64,000 nt of DNA from Topomyia yanbarensis. Its lineage: Eukaryota; Arthropoda; Insecta; Diptera; Culicidae. The DNA lies in assembly GCF_030247195.1 (NCBI RefSeq), contig NC_080670.1:157926580-157990579 (forward strand), read 5' to 3'. The position numbers and the translations under genes are program-made. Shown piece after piece: positions 44,801 to 54,561 of the stretch (its first letter is position 1; each line of letters starts with the position of its first letter). Under the pieces are notes generated by a model that worked only from the letters and a program-made list of their open reading frames with translations, did not search any database and was not told the origin of the DNA.

Positions 44801-44812
44801 ATAAAAAGTGTC
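41810..44812. other. Unassigned region, two GC-richer patches
   Basis: No recognised coding. 42500-42720 and 43100-43500 are GC-richer and open in short frames on both strands (for example 42497-42691 minus and 43298-43492 plus) without known domains. TTAAGGGG at 41989 resembles one end of a TTAA-type MITE, and a similar start is seen at 49059. GATGCGCTACGCGCATC at 43491-43507 is a 7-bp stem with a 3-nt loop. Confidence 0.35.
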
Positions 44813-45965
44813 CACATCAAAATGCATCACGGAAAAACGCTGTAGAAAATAACCCATTGGGTACTTTCTTTCGAAAATTTGGGTAGAACTAGTTTAGAGT
44901 GTATTGTTTACATTGTATTTTTATTGCTGTCAGGTTTTAGAAAATTGGAGAACGGCCACGAATTGATTTTGCGCAAGCACCTAGAAAATCCTTAACTCTC
45001 TCATCGGGACATCGGAAAATAACTCCGAATTGTGCAGTCAATGGTGCGCTTGATGATTACTACCACACTCTGAGCAACGAATGGAAAGAGAAATGCGGTC
45101 GAAATGGATGTTCTATTAGGTATCAGGATCACAACCATGTGGTGAAAGCGTTTAAGCGGAATCCCAATGCTTCGGTCAGGGATTTGGCCAAAAAATTGAA
45201 TCTATTCAAGTTTTTCGTTCAGATAGCCAAGGGTTGCATACGTACAAACTGCAGAAGGCTCCAAATAGTGACGAACGGCAAAATACGGTGGGAAAGTCAC
45301 GGGTCTGGAAATTGTACCCCTAGATGCTGACGAAGTCTGATTGTCTCATCATGGATGATGAGAATTACGTCAAGGCGGACTTCCGGTAGCTTCTGGGGCT
45401 ACTGTTCTGCATCGCTCAGCACAAGTTTGGTACTCCGAAGGAAGTAAGGTAGCAGAAACTTTTAAAGTTTGCCAAAAAATACATGATTTGACAAGCGATA
45501 TTCTCATGTGACAAACGGGGTGCGTCGTTCGTGACAACTGGGACTGCAAACGGGGAGATCTACCTCAAGGAGTGTCTATAGAAGTGTCTGCTTCTTCTGT
45601 TGAAGCAACACGAGGGCCCTACGACCTTCTGATCGGATCTAGTTTCGTGCCACTATTCAAATGTTGTCCTGGAGTGGTACGAAGCCAACGGAGTCACTTT
45701 CGTACCCAAGGACATAACCATGAATGAAGCAGGCACTATGGAAGCATTCTAAGGCGGTCGAATTTGAGGAAGACATGAAGAAAAAAGGGTTTCCGTACAG
45801 AAGAAGCTGCAGCCAGATGTACAAAACCTAATGAATGGAGTTAAGCGTAAGGTACGAGCGTACGGTTATGATATTGAAGTTGAATGAAATAAATATGCCA
45901 AAAGCTTACTAATAGGATATATTTTATTTTCTGAAAGTTTGAAATGGATCGGTCCACTAGGTTAT
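44813..45965 (+). mobile_element. Mariner (ITmD37E-like) element, copy 2, 3'-truncated
   Basis: It shares with copy 1 the start CCACATCAAAATGCATCACGG, the 5' leader CTGTAGAAAATAACCCATTG, the transposase body and the 3' flank up to about 45965, but the right TIR is absent. Recognisable protein pieces are VKAFKRNPNASVRDLAKKLN (45139-) and, in other frames, relics of the catalytic segments. Stops are more frequent than in copy 1. It lacks the 192-bp insertion of copy 1 and so shows the empty site. Confidence 0.8.
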
Positions 45966-45999
45966 TTTCCATCCAAGTGTATTCTTTACAATCTTGCTT

Positions 46000-46770
46000 T
46001 GTGGCGGGCTCTGGGTCCGAGTATAAATCGCCTTCTTCGAGAGAGGAATGAATGTCGAACAAGAATCGTAATCAAAAAACCCGATCCCCTGTTTGAAGAC
46101 CTACTCATTGAATTCGGCTGCACCGTACGTGATCTTCTTCCGGCTCTGAGATAATGCACGAAGAATTCTAAAACCTGACGGAACAATATTTGCCGTAACC
46201 GAAATTTCGAAAGTCCACCCAGATAGCTCAGGGTTGTAGTATGCGATCTAAAGCAAGTAAATAACATTGCTGATGGAGACAAGACTCTAACGACATAGTT
46301 CCGTCTCTGTCTGCCCGCCCACAAAATGAAAGTAAATGGCGTCGTATCCAATTCGAGCTTGACCTGCTATCTTTGACAAAGTTCGGCTGCCTGTTCGCCT
46401 TTTTATGCCGTGGATCATGAACTGAACTTATTGCAAGCGATTGGGCTAAACAGTAGCCCATTGTAGCAACAAGGCCTGGTGTGGCAAGTGCTGAGGGAAT
46501 TACGGTGATGATTTTTTGAAAAGTGTCTCTACTGTGAGGTAAGTTTACATGTGCTCTTGACAGGTGTTTACATGTACAAACAGCGCCAGAAGAAACTGAA
46601 TCGTTCGCTTAAGCTACGCTCTTATCACTCTTTCGTAGAAATGTCAAAAGAGGACTATCCTACCGACTCTTGCTCCCTCGGGTCAGAATAAGTGCAACTT
46701 TGATGCTTCACAAGAAGGGACATCTTTTACTGTACCTGAAAGCTACAGGACAAGGGAGAATATTTCCCTT
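46000..46770 (+). pseudogene. I-clade LINE ORF1 (broken), 5' part of a split element
   Basis: A knuckle region around 46395-46490 aligns with the one at 30300-30375, sharing GCCCATTGTAG and GGTGTGGMAARTG. It is followed by shifted frames with YKQRQKKLNRSLKLRSYHSF, VEMSKEDYPTDS and FDASQEGTSFTVPESY, the basic, then acidic tail of ORF1 in this LINE family. The protein is then cut at the TTAAGG junction (about 46770) and resumes at about 49280. Confidence 0.65.
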
Positions 46771-47569
46771 AAGGTAGGATGACCATACGTTCTGGTTTCC
46801 CAAGAAATGTTCTGATTCTCCTGATGTTCTGGAAAGTCGAGGAAAACGCTTGATTTGTCCTGGTTTTACTCCTGTAAGTTTTTATTTATCGAGTTTTTGC
46901 TTTATTCACTCTGCTTCAGATCGCAGTTCTCGCAACCATAACTCATTCTCAATCGGAGTACGACAAACAAAAATTTAATACACTCGTATCTCCCAATGGT
47001 TTCGATGGTTTTTTTAATCTCTCAAGAGTGCCTCTTTATTTCTCTTTTCAACTTCCTTTTATTACATGGAAATTGTAAAGAGAAAGAAGCATTCTTGTGT
47101 ACGTAGCATATAAATGAGCTGTAGTCTGTTGACAAGGAAATTTGACATCCGAACAAATCGAACCGATTCCAGTTGTGGACCAAACTCTGACCGCTATCAA
47201 TATCGATGAAACGATGGTTTTAGAGCTTCTTCTCGGCTTAAATCGTCTTTCAATTCGAAACCCAAAGAATTCCGTTTGGTACCTTCGAGAAGACACACCA
47301 ACGTTTCGGTGATTCTGCTTCTTCTTAAGTTTTCCTGCTACTGGCATTTTTTCGTCTTTCTGGAGTGCATTCCATAAAACGGAAAATAGCGAAACATCAA
47401 TAACTATCGTGGAATAATTTAATTGAGCGCTCACTCGAGATGGTGATTATGGAATCACTTCAAAGTCAATACCAGTACCTAATCAGTCGCTCTGCTTGTT
47501 AACAGTGCAGTGAATCAAACGAGCTTCCTACCTACAGTCTGCTGTTTACATGTACCGCGCCAGTGCAGT

Positions 47570-48290
47570 AAGTAACATGGTTGAGCATGACAACGTTAGA
47601 ATCAAGATACCCGTTTACATTGACAGTGATAAGATTGAGATGCGTCTGCACGATCTGTATCCGAGTACTACCAATAAATTCATTACAACCATCATGTCAT
47701 GAATACGTAACGATGGAATCCGTTAAGTTTGAAATTCTTTTCTAATTTTTTTCTAGATATTTCCAACGGTGTTCGTGTTGCGAGAATGCGAGTGACGTAA
47801 CGTACTCCTTCACACCCGAACTTTCAATACACAATAGAGGGCGTAATCAAATATCAAATCACGCTGTGCACATATGAAGGACAGACCCCTACGTCTTCTG
47901 TAACAAGAAGACACACTACGAGAAACCATGTACACAAACCACAAGCAAACCCAACACACAGCTCTCATCAACATCAACTAAAGCACAAACAACCAGAGTT
48001 GGACCTCATGCACCAACAAGCCTACGCACAGCGTGTTCGATCATTATGATGAACCTACTACTTCTCAATCAAATGCCAGTACCGCCGATAATAAAGTAAA
48101 TGACAAAATATCTGGATGGATCTTGACCCGTAGGTGCCACAAACAACTCAAACCAGGTACTCGTGAAAACCCATACATCATCAACAGCGAGGATAGCAGG
48201 AACGAAAACGATAAACCGAGAGAAAGCAAGCTGAGTGATTTCCAACCAACAACAGGCAATGCAATAAATGGATCTCCAATCACCAATTAG
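47570..48290 (+). pseudogene. Second LINE ORF1-like fragment, nested
   Basis: Plus frames give IKIPVYIDSDKIEMRLHDLYP, a GVRVARM-like strand relic around 47775, and NKKTHYEKPCTQ, a knuckle-like segment. An open frame (48033-48290) follows with YDEPTTSQSNAST and acidic, serine-rich sequence. The order, nucleic-acid-binding fold, knuckle, disordered tail, is that of jockey or LOA-type ORF1 proteins. It lies inside the hAT-like element and belongs with the RT relic at 48600. Confidence 0.45.
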
Positions 48291-48599
48291 ATCTTCACGT
48301 TAAGTTACAAATCGGGTACACAAGATCCGATGGATATACACAAAAATTCAATTTATTTTTATTTATGCATTGTTAATATAAAAATATCAACGGCTCTGGT
48401 AAGCTAAAGCATTGAATTGTGTTAAACAAATGAAATAAAATAGTACCTCATAGACGATTAACATAACTTCACGCCTGGGCGCTGAACAGTGACTAACCTT
48501 CCGAGTCTTGCATCCTGCATAACAGAGAGTATGGAATGTCGCGCTCAAACTGATATTATTTACACCATTCTATACGCCAGTTTTCGTATAACAATCGAT

Positions 48600-48990
48600 A
48601 AAATGAAGAAATTTGGAAACAAGGATAGGTTTTTCGATCCTAGCTCTCAGATCGAGAGATAATGGTTGTCAATGGAGATAGCCAGGTATAGCGCAGGGAA
48701 GCTACTTGGGACCGTTGGTGTTTCTGTTTTACGTCAATGACGTGTATTTAGTGCTGAAAACTCCTCGCCGGTTCCGCACAGACGATCTTAGTATAAAATT
48801 TTCAGTGGAGTAGCAAGAACTGCGTGTGTGTTAATCCGAAAAAGTGCTTGGTGATCGAATTTCGACGAAAGACTCTGGCAGAGCTCTTCCTCCCAGACCC
48901 CTTGAACTATTTTACTGTAGAAGTTCTGTCTGCCAGACGCTAGATCCTTTTAACTGCTGAAAACATGTAAAGAAGACACAGTCGATTGAT
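48600..48990 (+). pseudogene. Jockey-group LINE RT fragment, nested
   Basis: The frames show YLSDREIMVVNGDSQ-like, then a GVPQGSHLGPLLF box decayed at about 48690-48740, and CVNPKKCLVIEFRRKTLAEL after the catalytic site. This is the order of jockey RTs. The catalytic box reads approximately SAQTI in place of FADD-type sequence, so it is inactive. It ends before the right end of the hAT-like element. Confidence 0.55.
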
Positions 48991-49225
48991 AGGTAACAGG
49001 GGAGTCAGTACCCTTTCGACTGTCCTGGTTTTTTACTCGCCTGATATGGTCACCCTTCTTAAGGGGTTATATACAAAGTTGAGGCTTGGAAAAAAAATAT
49101 TGCAAATATGTACTAGCTTTCGACAATAACTGTGCGAAATTTCATCCTGATCGAAGCACTGGATTTCAAACTACAGTCGCTTGCAGCACGCTGGTTCTTT
49201 CCACAAATAGAGTTAGCATAAAATT

Positions 49226-51560
49226 TTGAACGCGATTATCTCGGAATGGAGTTTCTTGAAAAGGACCGCTACGGTGAACGTGAAACTACTCAACCAAACA
49301 AGGAGTTCCTGCTGCTTCCAGAGACATCAGAGTCCCCAAATGTCTAGCCAGTCAGCGACTCAACCTAGTGCTGGAATGATGAACTTCTCTGATATCGTGG
49401 ATTTGATGAATACATCTTCCAACATTTCTGATACCCTTAAGTTTTTTGATAACTTTTCTACTTATAGTCAGATCGCTTTTGAAGCAGCTGACTACGAAAT
49501 GGCTCTTCTTGCAGCGATCGTATCCTTCGATAGCTGATTCATCGAATGAGTTCACGGAGTTGATCACTCTCCTACAGTGGAACTGCAGGAGTATCAGTTC
49601 GAAAATTGTTAATCATTTAATAAATAATTCAAAATATGACGAATTTGCATTATGCCAAATATAGCTCTCTTCAGAAACAGACCTCAACTTTCATGATTTT
49701 AATATTATCCACTTGGATCGAGGAGCCCATCATGGAGGTGTATTTTTAGGGCTCAAATAGTGCTATGACTTCTATCGAGTTAACCTCTCCTCGACTCCAG
49801 GCGTTAAAGTTGTCGCTTGCCAAGTCACGATCAAAAGCATCTTTGTATTCCCCCAGAGCCTCGGTTGGCCAGCGCCGGTTTTTTTGATATTGTGTAACTA
49901 CTTCCCACACCAAAACTATTCTAAGGAGACTTTGTGACAATTTCAATATGACAATATTGAACACAAGAAAAATGACACGGATTCCTGCATCACCAGGACA
50001 CCCAAAGCACGTTAGACTTTTCCCTCTTTTCAACATCACTGCGACTGGATTGTATATGACAGGTAATGCCTGATCCCTACGGCGCCGATCGTAACCACAA
50101 TCGCTAACGAATCAAGGCTACCTGAAACAATTAATGTTTCGTATGACTTTCCACGAATTGGAAAAGTTACGCGACTGCGATATCCAACAAGATCGAGTCC
50201 AATCAAGAGCTTCCTCCGGAGAAAGAGTACCCGTTTTTGGCTGGTTTGATTCTCGACAGCGCGACTCAAGCACAGTCGAAACGCGTACCAGATGCAGCCG
50301 CGGATGGTCTCACAATCCATGGTGGGATGCGCAGAAGGCTTACGCGTATAAAGAATTCCTGAAGGTTGGAACGACCACCAACTTGAGGTAGTACACGGAA
50401 TTGGAAACAAAAATGTGAAGCCTAACGAAAGCTAAAAAACATGGTTATTGGCACCGGTTCGTCAACGGGTTATTAACCGAAATAATACCAATGAAAGTGC
50501 AGAATTCTCCAACCACTGGATATTCAAATTTCGCCAAGAAGTCTGCCCGGACTCCGTGCCGGCACAGAAGACTTCCTAATCGCGTCCCTTCACGACACCG
50601 TAAACGAATCGCCGTTTTCGATGGCGGAATTCTCACTGGCTTCGTTGTCATGCAGCAATATCCTGTTGAACAATTTACCTGACTGCGAAAATGCGTTCGT
50701 TGGTTTTCTTCATAAAGTGCCTGATGAGTAACATTGTCTCTCAAGATTGGAGGCAAGTGAGTGTGATCACCATTCCAAAACCGGGAAAACCAGTCTCCGA
50801 CCACAATTTGTATCGGCCGATCGTATTGCTGTCCTGCTTTCGGAAGTTGTTCGAGAAAATGATTCTGTTCCACCTCGACAACTAGGTCGAAACAAATAGC
50901 TTTCTGTCCGATATTGACACAATTTGGCGGATGCCGGAGTTGTCTCTCTTATAGAAGCTGTTCATCTGCAAGGACTACTGCAAGATACTTTGGCCACTTT
51001 GTCTACCTGGGCTCTCTATCTGAGTATCGAATTCTCTACAAAGACAACTGTACTAGTCGTATTTTCAACGGAGCATGAACCAGCGCAACTACAACTTCTA
51101 TTGATGGGTAAAACTATGGTTCAAGTTTAAATGATTAGATATGTCGGGATCTGGGTCGACTTTAAAGGTAACTGCGGATGCCAGATTAGGTAGTGGGAAT
51201 CACAATGCCAAAAAAGGATCAACTATCTCCGTACAATAACCGTGACATAGCGGGGAGCCCACTCAGGAGACCAACAACGATTTTGTCGGTGATGGAGTAC
51301 GGGTGTTTCTGCTTTCGCGTCGCTGTGAACATCCATGGAACATGGAGTGAAACCAGTATCGTTGTTTGCATATTTCATTGGGTCGCATGCAGTCGACCCA
51401 TACGATGTGGCTCGAATTGGCATTTTCAAGCTTCTTGGTGCAGTGCCTTACCAAATAAACAGACTTAAAAAAACTTGTATTAGTGGAATAATTGCATCGA
51501 AATGCGCATGTAGATGCAATTTTGGAAGACACAAGACAACGAAGTTCAATTTCCAAAAAT
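49226..51560 (+). pseudogene. I-clade LINE: ORF1 tail, endonuclease, RT (broken, RT core deleted)
   Basis: The ORF1 tail is open at 49226-49537 (MNFSDIVDLMNTSSNISDT region). ORF2 begins near 49570 with LLQWNCRSISSKIVNHLIN, continues with NFHDFNIIHLDRGAHHGGV and FYRVNLSSTPGVKVVACQVT (endonuclease), a linker, then LPDCENAFVGFLHKVPDE and SADRIAVLL in the RT fingers. At about 50925 the text jumps from FLSDxxxxW to MADAGVVSLIEAVHLQGLL, so roughly the whole palm between the fingers and the catalytic box is gone, and the box itself is MADA instead of xADD. Thumb and connection segments follow to about 51560. Confidence 0.8.
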
Positions 51561-51599
51561 AATGAGAAACTATACTACCTGGCCACCCCACCACTGGTA

Positions 51600-52690
51600 A
51601 CGCAGCACGATGGGACCGCGCTTGACAACGGAAACTCATATCAAGAATTTATTTCCACTGACATTATGATAACATCTATTTTTTCTTTCATTTCTCTTCT
51701 AGGATTCCTGGAACAGTCATTACGTTATGAATTAATACTTTTACACCTGAATTTTTCAGTGCTGAAAAGCCTATAGTCAGTTCATAATGTCTTAAAGATC
51801 AAACGGCACAAAAACAAAAAAAAGTATGATTGATCCCCTTCTTAGCTACTGCTGCTGTTTCAACTGCTACTGCCAAACAGACAGAAGCATCGCACCGGTC
51901 AAAGCAATCGAAGTAACCCTACATAGTAATCACCGTCTGATACGGCTTTGGCGGAGATTAACTCGGAATCTTACCTCATCTCAGGCAAACAGTAGCTGTA
52001 AGCTCTTCTTGGACGACAACCGCGATGACGTCGCGTCGGTCGGTCGGTCGGTTTGGCGCAAAGAGTGCAAAGAATTAAAAATAAAAGAAAATAGCGCCCG
52101 CTTTTTGTTATCCTCCTGCTTGATGAAGTCGCGCGGGTGCAATGCATTAAAGCACGACCGCAAAACTGCATGCTGCGTCTTCTACACCGGGGATTCTCGA
52201 GGGAGGTACGGAGCGGTTTAACGGAGCGGAGCGGCGCGGCGCGGTGTTAATGAAGAGCGCGAAAAAATGACCACAAGAAGTTGTAGACATCATTCATGTA
52301 AGTGCAGTAAAAAAATCAGTACGTGCATACACGATGCACCCCTTTGCAAGGAGGTGTTACCTCGGAGGTGCGCGCATTCCTGCGAATTAAAGTCCGCTTC
52401 TTCCGCTGGCTGCAAACGCTCTCGGGGATCGGGCCGGCGGCGTAACAATGATTGAAAATTATATTCGATGATGAGTTGAAAAATTTATGTTTCGCGCAGT
52501 AATTATCATTACATTGAGATTGGAAGATGCGATGCTGATGACGGGCGGTCGAGCAAAGGAACGGAGACCGGAGACGGAAGGTTTTTACTTCGCTACACTT
52601 CTTGTGCGAGAAATAGTTTGTATGCATTGGCATCGGAGCCTGTAGGTTTGGGTTTCATTACAGCCAACTAACGATTTTGTCTGGATAAAT
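51600..52690. other. Unassigned region, partly GC-rich
   Basis: 51820-52640 is GC-richer, with a short CGGT repeat at 52037-52052 and a GGAGCGG/GGCGCGG run at 52206-52241. Frames on both strands are not recognised. It resembles neither of the LINE families nearby and could be unclassified host sequence. Confidence 0.35.
52037..52052. repeat. (CGGT)4 microsatellite
   Basis: Four exact CGGT units. Confidence 0.9.
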
Positions 52691-52693
52691 TAC

Positions 52694-52747
52694 TAAGTAA
52701 TTGTCTGATAGTACAAAAGATAAGTAATTGTCTGATAGTACAAAAGA
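52694..52747. repeat. Perfect 27-bp tandem duplication
   Basis: TAAGTAATTGTCTGATAGTA plus seven bases (52694-52720) is repeated exactly at 52721-52747. Two units only, with no decay between them, so the event is recent. Confidence 0.9.
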
Positions 52748-52749
52748 TA

Positions 52750-53472
52750 AGGTACCGAAGGCCGGCTTATAAATCCGAATACCATACCAACGGGTGGTGG
52801 TGGTTAAAATTACAACTGGTGGTGACTAAATTGTTCGAAATTTCATTTTAAATTAAAAAAAAACTGAGTATTTTTTTTCTAAAACGAACATTTCAGAAAC
52901 AGTCAAGAAAAACTGTTCAGTTGCTTACAGTGGTTCTATCAACTTTTTTATGTGCATACTGAAATAGAAGATAACAATTGTTTTGAATATAGAACGCCAT
53001 AATTACATTATACGTTTGTTGTGGTGTTGTTTACTGCTTTTACGAATTTTATTATTATTATTATCTATCTTAAATAACCGTTAAATTGCCAGCGATGCTC
53101 TGCAGTCATCATATGAGCAAACCGAAGGATAAGTACTTAATTCGTTACAGTTGCTCTACCTACATAAGTAGCTATTAAAGCTGTAGTACTCGTAATCACG
53201 CTGTTAAATCCGGCAACAGAAGTTAAGACTGTGACTACGTTTATTTTCATGGATCAAATTGATTAATCACGGTTCAAAGATTTGAGATGCAGGCATTGAA
53301 AACTCTGGGTACAGTCGCAATAAATTAGGTTGATAGTGATAAAAAATCATTTTTAGGCTATAACCTTCAGCTGGATGAATTGATGCGTTTCTACGATTCA
53401 TGTCAGGTGATTTCAAGGTGTAACATTGGGTCACTTAAATATATGGTACTAGCTAATACCCATCGCGCGTTG
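52750..53472. other. Unassigned AT-rich region
   Basis: No recognised coding or repeat. Confidence 0.45.
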
Positions 53473-53662
53473 CTGCGACTTTCAACGAAATAGGAGGAAA
53501 ACACAATTTGTTCCGAAGCGCCATCTGGCGGACAGATAATCCCCAACCAATAGCACACAAACACACTCCATAACAAATGCCTACAATGTATAAATTTTTA
53601 CGGGAATCGGTCAAGCCGTTTGGGAGTCTATAAATCATATACATACAAACATTGACTTTTAT
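53473..53662 (-). repeat. Dispersed repeat, copy 2
   Basis: It is an inverted copy of 10762-10949 over the full length (see that entry) and carries a TA-rich and (TAGA)n tract on the side away from CGCGCGATGGG. The frame 53453-53644 (minus) is open by chance or as a relic. No duplication was found. Confidence 0.7.
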
Positions 53663-53685
53663 ATATATAGATAGATAGATAGATG
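53661..53685. repeat. (TA)n(TAGA)n microsatellite
   Basis: A short TA run passes into four TAGA units at the edge of the dispersed repeat, as often found at element tails. Confidence 0.85.
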
Positions 53686-54164
53686 GGATCTTTTCGATCT
53701 AGGCTGAGTATATGTTTTGCGTAGGGCTATCTTCAGATCACCGGGTTTTACGTAAATTTCTCTGGTCCGAGTTAGACGATGGAAAACTTCGTAATTTCTT
53801 TTATATCTTGGATTCAGATTAAATTTGCCAGTTTCGTTTCAAGGTGACCAACTCGAGTTCACCAAGTATTTCGGATTTCGTTCATAAAACAAAAAAAAAT
53901 GAACAACAAATCTACTTTTTAATGACTATAAGAAAAAGTATGTAAAAGTAATTACCGAAAGTTGTAATGATACCTGTCGCTTAGGGGCCGTTCCTTTATC
54001 ACGTCGACAGCAATTCAGCGAACGTGAAAAAATTCCTACATCATCAGTGAACAATCTCTACATCAGCAGTCGAGCCATTGAAACATGGCACACGAATTGA
54101 CATATTTGGACTTCAACCGCCGGAAATAGAGGCTCAGCGAATCAATTAATAAAACCAGTTCATG

Positions 54165-54270
54165 GAGTGCACGTGAGCTCAGTTAGTTCCTACTGCTCAA
54201 GTGTAAAACAATCTTAGTGTTCAAGCATGTAGTTGGCGCAGCCGGTAGGATTGTAACTAATCTCTTTGAT
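54165..54270 (+). repeat. Repeat with a tRNA-Ser-like primer-binding motif, copy 1
   Basis: TTGGCGCAGCCGGTAGGATT starts at 54232 and recurs at 57776, in both cases followed by GTAACTAATCTCTT and preceded by ACAATCTTAGTGTT. TGGCGCAGCCGGTAGGATT is close to the complement of the 3' end of insect serine tRNA, as used for priming by some gypsy-group LTR elements. It could mark the end of a 5' LTR, or be the 3' region of the LINE family that also surrounds both copies. Confidence 0.5.
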
Positions 54271-54329
54271 GACCTCTCCTCCCGAGATCTTATAGCATGC
54301 ACGTATCCTGGGTTGGATAAACGCAACCC

Positions 54330-54561
54330 TTTTTTTAGGGAAAACTATACCGCTTTTCAGGTTATCTTTTGTTTGCTCAACATGTTACAAATTGGCCGAA
54401 TCCATTGTTGTTGGAAGCAAGTTATTTGTTTGTCCACTTGTGTCCTAAAGCCATGCTTAGTAACTTAGTAAGCAGAGGTAAGGAAATTGAGTATTTGCGG
54501 CTGTCCTCAAGGTGACGTTCTGTCACCTTTCTTATGGAACCTCGTTGCTGACGCACAGTGT
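54330..54561 (+). pseudogene. Jockey/R1-group LINE RT, part 1 of a split element
   Basis: The plus frame ending at the insertion contains CGCPQGDVLSPFLWNLVAD, the GxPQGxxLSPxLxN box of the RT palm. After removal of the insertion (54554-56562 and one TGACG copy) the reading frame continues without a break into LSKLNELGF at about 56577, so the insertion is precise. Upstream sequence holds decayed RT pieces to about 54330. Confidence 0.75.

Larger units (their letters stand above)
46775..49056. mobile_element. hAT-like element interrupting an I-clade LINE
   Basis: The ends TAGGATGACCATA (46775) and TATGGTCACCCT (to 49056) are inverted copies with one or two changes. Flanks CCTTAAGG (46767-46774) and TCTTAAGG (49057-49064) agree at seven of eight positions. 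TCCTGGTTTT motifs occur near both ends. Inside are LINE relics on the plus strand rather than a transposase. It appears to have landed at the TTAAGG start of a TTAA-type MITE that itself sits in the LINE. Confidence 0.7.
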
